A stretch of DNA of 9,701 nucleotides from Thermoplasmata archaeon. GTDB lineage: Archaea > Thermoplasmatota > Thermoplasmata > Lutacidiplasmatales > UBA184. The position numbers were made by a program, and so were the translations under genes. The stretch lies in contig JAKATE010000068.1 of assembly GCA_021828085.1 (NCBI GenBank), positions 1 through 9,701 of the forward strand, given 5' to 3'. The notes beneath the pieces are model-generated. The model was not told the origin of the DNA, did no database searches, and saw only the letters and a program-made list of their open reading frames with translations. Shown piece by piece: positions 1 through 5,972 of the stretch (positions are counted from its first letter, which is position 1; each line of letters begins with the position of its first letter).

Positions 1-1
1 T

Positions 2-1078
2 TCCGATCTGGGCGCGCCCGCCCGCGACCATCTGGCCACCCTGGCCCGGCACGCCGCCGGGGACCGGCTCCCGCACGAGATCCCTCTCGTGCGCGAACCG
101 GGCTCGGACCCCCCGCGACCACGACCCATCCCCAGCGCGTACATGTCCATCGACACCAACCCCCTCTGGGCGCTGGCCCGGATCCGGCTGTCGCGCTGGA
201 CCCAGGAACCCCTCGAGGAGGGAGCCCTCCGTCGGTACCTCGACTTCACCCGGGGCCTTGACCGCGACGGGGACGGGCTCATCGAGAACAACTTCCAGGA
301 GAAGCTCATCGGGTGGACGGAATCCTGGGCGGACCGCCGCGACGGACCCTGCATCGACGCCAATGCCTGGTGGGCGGCGGCGGCGACCGAGTTCGCCCGC
401 GCTACGGGAGAGGACCGCTACTCGGCTCCGACCCTCGTGCGCCGCCTCCTCTCGTCCTTCTTCCGGAGGACCGAGGGAGGGCTGGAGATCCTGGACTCCT
501 GGAAGGGGAGCGAAGAGCGTCGGATCCGGACCCCCGCCGAGCTCGTTCCGGCCATCTACTTCGACGATCCTGTGCTGCGAGAGGCCGTGGAACAGCTCTC
601 CCAGCCGGACCTCCTTCCGCCCTGGGGGGCACGCGCCCTCTCCACCGAGGATCCCGCCTTCGATGGAGGTTACCACACGGGGACCGTCTGGCCCCTCATG
701 ACCGGGTGGTACGTCCTCGCGGCCTACCGCCAGGGGCTGCCGGACCGGGCGTTCGAGATGCTGAAGACCTTCCCGCTCCTGGCCTTCGGCGCCCCGGATC
801 CCGGCCGGCTCAGCGAGACCTACCACACGGACTATCCCGAGCCCACCGGGCAGTTCTTCCAGGGATGGTCGTCGAGCCTCTTCCTGCAGGGTGTGGTGGA
901 GGGCCTCTTCGGGCTCGACCCCGATGGATCGCCCGGGGTGGGGGGACTCGGCAGGAACGCTCGGCCGCGGCTTCCTTCGGGCTGGAGAGAGATGGGGCTG
1001 CGGGGCCTGGCCTACCGGGGGCGACGCTACGACCTGAAGGTCCGGGCCGACCGTCTCGAGCTCCGGCCCGCCCACTAG
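2..1078 (+). CDS. Amylo-alpha-1,6-glucosidase / glycogen-debranching enzyme, C-terminal part (5' truncated by window)
   Basis: The frame is open from base 2 with no stop upstream, so this is the C-terminal 358 residues of a longer protein. The GTG at 89 is internal. The fragment matches the (alpha/alpha)6-barrel domain of glycogen-debranching enzymes (GDE_C type), which hydrolyse alpha-1,6 branch glucosyl residues of glycogen-like polymers in the cytoplasm. Visible family blocks, in order: a SxDTNPLW opening (about residues 48-55), DGDGLIENN followed by GWTESW with an acidic residue where the family has its WMD-type catalytic acid (about 104-109), GPCIDANAWW (about 115-124), YHTGTVWPL (about 224-232), and LSETYH with Glu about 272 as the likely catalytic base. 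The QGWSSSLFLQG block near the end corresponds to the QAWS block of relatives. It ends with a small beta-rich tail. Family assignment is firm; exact substrate is inferred. Any N-terminal domain lies outside the window. Confidence 0.85.
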   Translation, partial: SDLGAPARDHLATLARHAAGDRLPHEIPLVREPGSDPPRPRPIPSAYMSIDTNPLWALARIRLSRWTQEPLEEGALRRYLDFTRGLDRDGDGLIENNFQEKLIGWTESWADRRDGPCIDANAWWAAAATEFARATGEDRYSAPTLVRRLLSSFFRRTEGGLEILDSWKGSEERRIRTPAELVPAIYFDDPVLREAVEQLSQPDLLPPWGARALSTEDPAFDGGYHTGTVWPLMTGWYVLAAYRQGLPDRAFEMLKTFPLLAFGAPDPGRLSETYHTDYPEPTGQFFQGWSSSLFLQGVVEGLFGLDPDGSPGVGGLGRNARPRLPSGWREMGLRGLAYRGRRYDLKVRADRLELRPAH

Positions 1079-1100
1079 GCGGGCCGAGCGGATCCAAACT

Positions 1101-1116
1101 CCCCCGTACGTGGGGG
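1101..1116. repeat. Short C5/G5 inverted repeat after the debranching-enzyme gene
   Basis: Five C's and five G's flank a six-base centre, 22 bases past the stop codon of the debranching-enzyme gene. It could fold as a small hairpin at the 3' end of that transcript, but there is no T-tract. In DNA this GC-rich it may be chance. Confidence 0.25.
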
Positions 1117-1294
1117 CGAGCAGCTCCGGGCGCGTGACTTCGGGACCTCACGCCTGCAACCCTTAGGAGTTCCCCCCGCGCAGACCCGGCAGGTCCCCCT
1201 CGGGCCCCCTCACGGAGACCCGCCCGGGTCGAGAGAGGGCAGCCCCCGGCGCGTGGACCTGTATCACCGCGGGATGGCCCGGGACCCCCAGCCC

Positions 1295-1314
1295 TCGGCG
1301 GAGACCTCCGCCGA
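1295..1314. promoter_or_regulatory. 9+9 bp near-perfect palindrome upstream of the hemerythrin-like gene
   Basis: Arms TCGGCGGAG and CTCCGCCGA are exact reverse complements separated by two bases (AC). The element lies 47 bp upstream of the preferred ATG (1362) and ends exactly on the A of an alternative in-frame ATG (1314). As DNA it has the geometry of a binding site for a dimeric regulator. As RNA it would bury a GGAG Shine-Dalgarno-like sequence (1300-1303) in the stem. Either reading suggests control of the downstream gene pair. Function is inferred from geometry only. Confidence 0.4.
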
Positions 1315-1361
1315 TGGGACGGAGCGCTCTTTTTCCCCTCGAGCTCTCCCTCGCGGGGCCA

Positions 1362-1793
1362 ATGGACCCGACGCTGGAGACCGGGATGGAAGCCCTACGG
1401 ACCCTCCTGCAACGGGAGGAGGCGTACGCCCGGCGCCTCGTGTTGCTCGACGAGGTCTCCCCGGAAGAGCTCGAGACCGAGATCGCGCGTTTCCACACTA
1501 CGGTCCTTCTCGAGCACGCGGAGCGACTCGGTCCTCGGCTGGACCGGATCTTGCGCTCGCCGGATGCGGGGGCGCCCCGCCAGGAGCTCGCCCGGAGGCT
1601 CGCCCAGGATCACCAGCGGCTCGCGACCTCGGAGAACCAACTGCGTTGGTACCTCGGGATCGTCGAGCGGGAGCCGCATGGAGGGAACCGCCAGGCCCTC
1701 GGACAGTACTGGCGGGTACTTCTGGAGGCGTTGGAACGCCACCGCGACGAGGAGCTTGCACTCTTGGGGGATCCTGATGCGAGCCCCCGGTAG
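1362..1793 (+). CDS. Hemerythrin-like (HHE-type) four-helix protein, putative
   Basis: A 143-residue, almost entirely helical, charged protein without signal peptide or membrane segment. Its pattern resembles hemerythrin HHE cation-binding domains: a helix with His45, His52 and Glu54 ending in a LGPRL turn, a third helix with QDHQRLA (His84), and a fourth helix with ERHRDEEL (His127, Glu130, Glu131), the usual last-helix HxxxE pair. The first-helix His of canonical diiron hemerythrins is missing, replaced by a REEAY segment, and helix 2 does not have clean HxxxE spacing. Iron or oxygen binding is therefore uncertain. Start chosen at ATG 1362; in-frame ATG 1314 would add 16 residues of unhelical sequence, and ATG 1386 is also possible. 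It overlaps the next gene by 17 nt, so the two are probably co-translated. Alternative: a generic four-helix bundle unrelated to hemerythrin. Confidence 0.6.
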   Translation: MDPTLETGMEALRTLLQREEAYARRLVLLDEVSPEELETEIARFHTTVLLEHAERLGPRLDRILRSPDAGAPRQELARRLAQDHQRLATSENQLRWYLGIVEREPHGGNRQALGQYWRVLLEALERHRDEELALLGDPDASPR

Positions 1794-2853
1794 CCTCGCC
1801 TCGCGGGCCCCGGCACCTGTGGAGACCCGGCTCCTCTCCGGGTTCCGATTCCACTGCCGAGAGGATTGCGGTCTCTGCTGCTACGCCACCCCGGCGGTCT
1901 CACCCCCGGAAAGGAAGAGGCTGCTCTCCCTCGACCCGCACATCCCCTGGCGGGAAGGGGCCTCCGGCTTCGTTCGGATCGCGAGCCGCCCCGCCGGGGG
2001 GGCCTGCGCGCTCCTGGAGCACTCCCGATGCCGGCTGCACGACGTGCGACCCTTCCCCTGCCGGGAGTTCCCCCTCCTCGTCCACCTCGGGGACCGGGCC
2101 CAGGCCACGCTCGTCCTCTCCTGTCCGGGGCTCGACCTCGGAAGGCTCCGGGACTGGTCCCGAGGGGTCCCCGTAGAGTCCCCAGCCTTCGAGGGCCTGG
2201 ACCGGGAATGGGAAGCCGTCCTCGAAGAGACCCGACGCGTGCCGTGGGAGGCGTGGCTCCAGGAAGGGAAGGCGCGCATCGACTCCCTCCGCTCCCTCCG
2301 GTCCCGGGAGTGGACCGAACCCGAGGCGCTCCGAGACCGGCTCCACCGCGCCCTTCCTCTCCCTCGGGACGCCGATTTCCCCCCAGAAGGACCGCCGGGC
2401 AAGGAGGCGCGCCTGGAGGACCTCCCGCTCTTCTTCGATGAGTCCCTCGGTCGCGTGGCCTTCCGAAAGGTCGATAGGGCCTGGCAGGCGCTCAGGATCC
2501 GGGAGGGAGGGGGCGTCGAACGGGACCTCGGGACCCACCGCATCCCGCACTCCCGGCCCGCCCTCCAGCCCGACGGGCTCGCGCTGCTGGCCGGGTACGG
2601 CCACTACCTCCTGGAGCGCGACGCGCTCCTCTGGCTCGGGTACCGGGAACTCGCCCGCCGGAAGGGCACCTCCCTGGAGGATGTCCTCACCGCCCTGGTG
2701 CTGGGTGCCGAGAGCGAGGTCCTCGCCCGCGCAGTCTTCCGCATGCGGTTAAGGGGAGTGGACGGCCCGCTGGGTGCCGCGGAGGTGGCCCTCGGGATAC
2801 AGGCGACGGACTCGGACCTGCTCGACCAGGAGACCTACGGTCGGGTCCTCTGA
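1777..2853 (+). CDS. YkgJ-family cysteine-cluster protein with long C-terminal extension
   Basis: 358 residues. The N-terminal ~120 carry the cysteine pattern of the YkgJ / CxxC(x)CC zinc- or iron-chelating family: Cys27, Cys31, Cys34-Cys35 (CREDCGLCC), Cys77, Cys85 and Cys95 in the signature CRLHDVRPFPCREFPL, and Cys116. The metal bound by such proteins is not established; zinc or an Fe-S cluster is usually proposed. Residues ~125-358 form a mostly helical, Arg/Glu-rich extension that I do not recognise; many YkgJ proteins are only 100-150 residues long. The frame is open further upstream, but that part is in the shadow of the preceding gene and has no Cys motif. ATG 1777 sits behind a GGGGG run (1766-1770) inside the end of the hemerythrin-like gene. 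Its 3' end overlaps the convergent SDR gene by 19 bp. Cytoplasmic; function inferred only to metal binding. Confidence 0.82.
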   Translation: MRAPGSLASRAPAPVETRLLSGFRFHCREDCGLCCYATPAVSPPERKRLLSLDPHIPWREGASGFVRIASRPAGGACALLEHSRCRLHDVRPFPCREFPLLVHLGDRAQATLVLSCPGLDLGRLRDWSRGVPVESPAFEGLDREWEAVLEETRRVPWEAWLQEGKARIDSLRSLRSREWTEPEALRDRLHRALPLPRDADFPPEGPPGKEARLEDLPLFFDESLGRVAFRKVDRAWQALRIREGGGVERDLGTHRIPHSRPALQPDGLALLAGYGHYLLERDALLWLGYRELARRKGTSLEDVLTALVLGAESEVLARAVFRMRLRGVDGPLGAAEVALGIQATDSDLLDQETYGRVL

Positions 2854-3788
2854 TCGGTGTCCGGGGAGGTCCCCGGCGGCGGACGGGACCCCCGGGCCTC
2901 CCGGTGACGGGCTTCCAGCCCCTCCCAGAAGGACTCGGGGACCTCCCGGAGGGCTTGGAAGGCGTTGCCGACGAGCCACTCCCCGCCATCCAGGGTGATC
3001 ACCTGTCCGGTGATGAAGCTCGAGAGGTCGCTGACCAGGAACGTGGCGAGGTCCGCCAGTTCCTCGTGCCGCCCGAATCGCCCCGAGGGAATGTGCCGTC
3101 GGATTCGTTCCTCCAGCTCCGGCGTCGGGAGGAGCCGCTCCCAGGCCCCGGGCGTGGGAATGGGCCCTGGGGCGAGCGCGTTGAGCCGGATCCGGTGCCG
3201 TGCCCACTCCACCGCGAGGCTCCGGGTCAGGGCGAGGACCCCCGCCTTCGCGCTCGCGGAGGGGACCACGTGAGCCGCGCCCGTCCATGCGTAGCTCGTA
3301 ACGATGTTGAGGACGACCCCCGGTTCCTGACGCTCGATCCAACCGCGACCCGCGGCCTGTGTCACGTAGAACGTCCCCATCAGCACCGTGCGGACCACGG
3401 TGTCGAACGCGTTGGGCGAAAGGCGCTCCGTCCGGGCGAGGAAGTTCCCGGCGGCGTTGTTCACCACGACGTCGAGGCGCCCCCACCTCCGGAACGCCTC
3501 CTCCACGAGCTTGGACGCGGACTCCGGGTCCCGCACGTCAGTGACCCGGTAGGCGGCCTCCGTAGGGCCGCGCAAGAGCTCGTCCACGGTCTCTCGCAGG
3601 GGCTCCTCCCGCCGGGCTCCGAGGAGGATGCGGGCCCCCAGGCGCGCGAAGCGTCGCGCCATGGTCCGACCGAGGCCGGTTCCTCCCCCCGTGACGAGGA
3701 TCACCCGGTCCTTCAACAGCCCCGGGCCGAAGAGCTCCGCGTGAGGGTCCTCCGCACCAGTTCGAGTCTTGTCGGACGGCGTTGCCAT
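2835..3788 (-). CDS. Short-chain dehydrogenase/reductase, 2,4-dienoyl-CoA reductase (DECR)-like
   Basis: A 317-residue Rossmann-fold SDR. The cofactor loop is TGGGTGLG (33-40) and the strand-4 motif is NNAAGNF (110-116). The classical YxxxK tyrosine is Ser177 in VPSASAKAGV, with Lys181. Instead Tyr166, fifteen residues before the Lys, is placed as in mitochondrial 2,4-dienoyl-CoA reductase, where the published active site is Asn148/Tyr199/Ser210/Lys214. The equivalent residues here are Asn115/Tyr166/Ser177/Lys181, with identical spacing. The GPIPTPGA, GRFGRHEELADLATFL and LDGGEWL blocks and the tail also resemble DECR. The predicted reaction is NADPH-dependent reduction of 2,4-dienoyl-CoA during unsaturated fatty-acid degradation; a related enoyl-thioester reduction is possible. 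Start ATG 3788 has a strong GGAGGGG Shine-Dalgarno 2 nt away. The 3' end overlaps the YkgJ gene tail-to-tail. No other beta-oxidation gene is in the window. Confidence 0.88.
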   Translation of the reverse strand: MATPSDKTRTGAEDPHAELFGPGLLKDRVILVTGGGTGLGRTMARRFARLGARILLGARREEPLRETVDELLRGPTEAAYRVTDVRDPESASKLVEEAFRRWGRLDVVVNNAAGNFLARTERLSPNAFDTVVRTVLMGTFYVTQAAGRGWIERQEPGVVLNIVTSYAWTGAAHVVPSASAKAGVLALTRSLAVEWARHRIRLNALAPGPIPTPGAWERLLPTPELEERIRRHIPSGRFGRHEELADLATFLVSDLSSFITGQVITLDGGEWLVGNAFQALREVPESFWEGLEARHREARGSRPPPGTSPDTDQRTRP

Positions 3789-3790
3789 TT

Positions 3791-3809
3791 CCCCTCCCCC
3801 GCGGAGGGG
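3791..3809 (-). promoter_or_regulatory. Hairpin enclosing the Shine-Dalgarno of the DECR-like gene
   Basis: On the minus strand CCCCTCC, a five-base loop and GGAGGGG form a perfect 7-bp stem. The 3' arm is the ribosome-binding site, two bases before ATG 3788. Folding would hide the ribosome-binding site. The caveat is a TATA-like CTTAAG at 3827-3832: it would start transcription near 3803, which may leave the 5' arm out of the mRNA. Confidence 0.4.
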
Positions 3810-3826
3810 TGGAGCCGACGCTCTGC

Positions 3827-3832
3827 CTTAAG
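3827..3832 (-). promoter_or_regulatory. Possible TATA-like element for the DECR-like gene
   Basis: CTTAAG is the only AT-rich hexamer in the GC-rich upstream region and lies about 40 nt before the start codon, the right place for an archaeal TATA box giving a short leader. Weak on its own. Confidence 0.25.
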
Positions 3833-3940
3833 CTCGAGGAAGGCCCCGCGAACGCCCAGCGGGTTCCACAGGTTCTGCGGTGGGAGCCCTTCGCCTGTCG
3901 ATGATTTCGAGGTGTCCGACCGTGAGCCCGGTCCCAGGGG

Positions 3941-3968
3941 GGACCACTCCCTCGGTGCGATGTGGTCC
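3941..3968 (-). terminator. 7-bp inverted repeat downstream of the four-helix membrane protein gene
   Basis: GGACCAC and GTGGTCC are perfect complements around a 14-base loop, 26 nt past the stop of the minus-strand membrane-protein gene. A second GGTCC at 3930-3934 could pair with the same GGACC. The position suits a transcript end, but no T-tract follows, so terminator function is only a suggestion. Confidence 0.25.
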
Positions 3969-3994
3969 CGGCTCCAGGATCGTGCGTGTCTTGC

Positions 3995-4384
3995 TCAGGC
4001 CCCGCTCACGCGGCCCGAGGTCCCTCCCGCGACGATCATCACCAGGGCAGAGACGATCCCGAGGATGGCCAAGCCCTCCATTCCGTAAAGGGCCGCGTCC
4101 GGCCTCCCTCCAAGAAGGAAGACCGTGCCCGCGATCGTTGCGCCGAGGGCCGAGAACGCGGCCAAACCGGAGAATGCGCGGGGAAGGGTGCGATAGTGCC
4201 GGCCCACCCGCGAAGTGGCGTAGCCCGCGATCGCCAGCGTGACCAAGGCGAGCCCGATGTGGCTCGCGAGGGTGAGCGCGAGATAGGAGCTCTCGAGGGC
4301 GAGCGATCCCCCGACGGCCGATGTGAGGAGGAACAAGAGCAACACCAGTACGCCCAAGGTTCTGAGCGAGGGGCCCGAGCTCAC
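3995..4384 (-). CDS. Orphan four-helix integral membrane protein
   Basis: 129 residues from GTG 4384, with four clear hydrophobic helices at about 10-30, 35-56, 70-91 and 99-120, joined by short loops. The loop between helices 2 and 3 is basic (TSRVGRHYRTLPR), so the termini should be cytoplasmic. A lone His42 lies inside helix 2 (ASHIGLAL), which invites comparison with heme-binding four-helix bundles such as cytochrome b561-like proteins or heme-A-synthase halves. A second buried His ligand is not evident, so I do not assign it. The frame stays open upstream to an ATG at 4594, but that 70-residue stretch is Pro/Ser/Gly-rich and looks non-coding. GTG 4384 is preceded by a GGGAG about 12 nt upstream. 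It is the first minus-strand gene left of the structured intergenic region, 206 bp from the SDR gene. Function unknown. Confidence 0.7.
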   Translation of the reverse strand: MSSGPSLRTLGVLVLLLFLLTSAVGGSLALESSYLALTLASHIGLALVTLAIAGYATSRVGRHYRTLPRAFSGLAAFSALGATIAGTVFLLGGRPDAALYGMEGLAILGIVSALVMIVAGGTSGRVSGA

Positions 4385-4623
4385 GCTCCGGGGCGACTCC
4401 CTTGAGAAGCTCGCGGAGGACTGCGCCAAGGTGATCCTGCCGGCGGCCAAGGGGGTTCCCGCTCTGGATAACGCTTGTGGAAAAACGGGAAAGCGCAGGG
4501 AAGAAGCGATGAACGTGCGGGACCCCGGCGAAGGGAGGGGCGCCCGATTCCCGACGCCACCGGCGCCTGGAGGGGAGGGTCCGTCCCGTTGCACGCAGAG
4601 GGAACGTCCGGCGGGACGGGGCT

Positions 4624-4642
4624 AAAATGGTGGAGCGCACCA
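4624..4642 (-). terminator. Small hairpin plus T4 tract, minus strand
   Basis: On the minus strand TGGTG and CACCA form a 5-bp stem around a five-base loop and are followed at once by four T's and an A. This is the only hairpin-plus-T-run I found in the window. It would end leftward transcription coming from the structured region. Confidence 0.35.
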
Positions 4643-4887
4643 AGGACTTCGGAGGCTTGAGATTCCTGGTGACGGGACGGGCCGATGCCGAGCAGGCTTC
4701 CGCGGGGGCGGAGGAAGGGAGAGAGTGCTCTCCGTTCCCGCCCGGGGGCCGCATACCCCGGGCCCGTGAGGACCCCATAGGGAACGAAGTCCGTGCCCCA
4801 AGCGGACCGCGATTGAAGGAGGGAGCATAGTCGCCCAGAGGCACGTTGAGCTCGCGACCTCCGAAACTCCGCTCCCTCGACCGGAAG
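4624..4887 (-). ncRNA. Candidate structured non-coding RNA (strand uncertain, minus preferred)
   Basis: Perfect helices seen on inspection: 4819-4826/4871-4878 (8 bp) enclosing 4830-4834/4854-4858 (5 bp); 4644-4651/4785-4792 (8 bp, long range) enclosing 4697-4703/4708-4714 (7 bp with one G-T), 4718-4723/4728-4733 (6 bp, 4-base loop), 4734-4739/4780-4785 (6 bp; its last base competes with the long-range helix) and 4740-4747/4756-4763 (8 bp). A hairpin 4789-4793/4803-4807 would compete with the long-range helix, as in switch-like RNAs. Read on the minus strand, the region starts about 26 nt after a TATA-like CGTTAGTTC (4909-4917). It ends in a short hairpin followed by TTTT (4624-4642). On the plus strand it could be a leader of the two-helix membrane protein gene. 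It matches no RNA family I know. GC-rich DNA makes chance helices common, so confidence is moderate at best. Confidence 0.35.
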
Positions 4888-4908
4888 GAACCCCCGACAG
4901 CACAAGGC

Positions 4909-4917
4909 TGAACTAAC
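4909..4917. promoter_or_regulatory. AT-rich TATA-like island
   Basis: GAACTAACG stands out in GC-rich surroundings. On the plus strand it is about 34 nt before GTG 4947, fitting a TATA box for an almost leaderless two-helix membrane protein mRNA. On the minus strand it would place a start near 4887, at the edge of the candidate structured RNA. It may serve either direction. Confidence 0.3.
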
Positions 4918-4946
4918 GGGAGCCAATCGTCCGGTTGCGGGGAGCC

Positions 4947-5252
4947 GTGTCGTACGGGACGTGGAGGACCGGGAAGGGCAAGAAGACCTGGCCGGGGCGC
5001 ACCGGCTGGGCACCGTACCTCTTGGGCTACGGGATGTCGATGCTTGCTTCGCTTGTCCTCGCCCTCAGCCAAGACTCCTCCTCCGCGCCCCTTCTCCTGC
5101 TGATCGTCCTGGGCGGGACGTCGGCGGTATTCATCGGGATAGGCGCCGTCCTGGTTTACGAGGCCCAGCGCGCATGGACGAGCCAACCGAAGCCCGAGGT
5201 GGGTGAACCAAAGCAGGCTCGGGGAGAACCGGGTTCGACAGGGAGACGTTGA
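4947..5252 (+). CDS. Orphan small two-helix membrane protein
   Basis: 101 residues from GTG 4947. The basic N-terminus (RTGKGKK, then R18) is followed by helix 1 at about 21-40 (WAPYLLGYGM...LVLALS), a short polar turn QDSSS, helix 2 at about 48-71, and a charged, Pro/Lys/Glu-rich tail of 30 residues. This is a helical hairpin with both ends predicted in the cytoplasm. No catalytic motif or family is recognised. GTG 4947 follows GGGGAG by only 2 nt; TTG 4935 or the ATGs at 5034 and 5040 are alternatives. The clear membrane-helix pattern and coding-like composition support a real gene. It stands alone: the candidate structured RNA lies upstream and about 700 bp of gene-free sequence lies downstream. 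Function unknown. Confidence 0.6.
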   Translation: MSYGTWRTGKGKKTWPGRTGWAPYLLGYGMSMLASLVLALSQDSSSAPLLLLIVLGGTSAVFIGIGAVLVYEAQRAWTSQPKPEVGEPKQARGEPGSTGRR

Positions 5253-5891
5253 GGAACCGACGGGGCGTCAATGGCCGGTTCGCGCCCTATGCCTCTCGTG
5301 GCCCTTCCCGGACGTCGGCGTTCTCGCGCGGACGGATAGGTCCTGGTTCGAGGGCGGAGCCGATGCCCCCCGTCCCCCCCGAGGGTGCCCGGCGACCAGG
5401 TCACTCCCTCCCTCGACCCTGGAGGACGGCGTCTCCAACGGTGCGTCGCGAAGCCCATCCGCCCAGAAAACGAACCTGGTCGTCCCTCCCTTCGCCTCTA
5501 CCGGAGCTCCCTCCCGAAGATGCTTCGATCCGACAACCGTCCCCCGTTTGGCGTGGAAGCGTGAGACCACGGGGTCCCCTCCCCCTGTCCTCGCTTCGCC
5601 CGGCTGGATCACCTCCGTGTCCCCTGCAGGAGGAGGGGAGCTCAATCCTGGACCGCGCGCAGGTCCGCAACCCTTTGACGCGCGACCCGGCAGGGTTGGT
5701 TCTCGACCCGGAATCGCACGGGTCCCTCGCGGTGCCTTCCGGTCGCCCCTGCCTGCCGTCTTCCGCGTCGGGACTCCCTCCAAGAGGTCGCTCTTAGAAA
5801 GAGGAGCTGGGAACGGGGAGCACGCGGGGGCAGCTTCGGGCCGGATCGTGAAGGCGCTGTTGGGCCATCCTGCCCGCTCGGATCACCGGGC

Positions 5892-5911
5892 AAGGCGGGT
5901 CAACCCCGCTT
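5892..5911. repeat. Imperfect palindrome upstream of the ATPase promoter
   Basis: AAG-G-CGGG and CCCGCTT pair with one bulged base, about 30 bp before the TATA-like box of the metal ATPase. A metal-responsive regulator site is conceivable; nothing else supports it. Confidence 0.2.
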
Positions 5912-5941
5912 CACCTCACACCCATCCCCGCCCGTCGCGCC

Positions 5942-5972
5942 CGTATTCTTTGGAGCTCGGGGCAGGACCGAG
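5942..5972 (+). promoter_or_regulatory. TATA-like box and small palindrome at the metal-ATPase promoter
   Basis: CGTATTCTTT (5942-5951) is an isolated AT-rich element. At about 26 nt spacing it predicts a start at about 5973, just before or at the candidate start codons GTG 5972 and ATG 5981, so the mRNA is probably leaderless. No Shine-Dalgarno lies at normal spacing. Between box and start, CTCGG (5956-5960) and CCGAG (5968-5972) form a 5-bp inverted repeat where a repressor could block initiation. Confidence 0.4.

Larger units (their letters stand above)
4385..4946. other. Gene-poor divergent intergenic region with dense secondary structure
   Basis: These 562 bases separate the divergent four-helix and two-helix membrane protein genes. 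4385-4620 shows no supportable gene; AT-richer patches at 4468-4490 (GGATAACGC and a run of five A's) could be promoter material for the minus-strand gene. 4624-4887 is unusually rich in inverted repeats and is entered separately as a candidate structured RNA. An open frame at 4627-4830 (67 codons) has no recognisable protein features and lies wholly within the folded part, so it is not called. Confidence 0.6.

Noticed and set aside
89..1078. GTG 89 as the start of the debranching enzyme
   Set aside because: The frame and family similarity continue upstream to the window edge, so the gene is truncated rather than starting at 89.
4385..4594. N-terminal extension of the four-helix membrane protein to ATG 4594
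   Set aside because: The 70 added residues are low-complexity Pro/Ser/Gly sequence without signal-peptide features, and the GTG at 4384 starts just before the first helix.
4628..4640. Minus-strand GCTCCACCA followed by TTTT, resembling the 3' end of tmRNA or tRNA
   Set aside because: There is no T-arm (GGTTCRANNCC-type) ahead of it, no D-arm or anticodon arm, and no matching 5' acceptor strand.
4627..4830. 67-codon open frame starting at an ATG behind GGGGCTAAA
   Set aside because: No protein-like features, and it lies inside the base-paired element; composition is not gene-like.
4879..4920. CCGGAAGGAA and CGACAGCACAAGGCT on the plus strand, reminiscent of SRP RNA helix 8 and the 3' conserved block of RNase P RNA
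   Set aside because: The obligatory AGCAG of the SRP symmetric loop is missing, the RNase P ACAGAA...GGCTTA block is imperfect, and its partner GAGGAAAGTCC element is absent at a suitable distance.
5225..5350. GGTTCGA words at about 5232 and 5345 suggesting tRNA T-loops
   Set aside because: Flanking bases do not form the 5-bp T-stem, and no acceptor or anticodon stem can be drawn.
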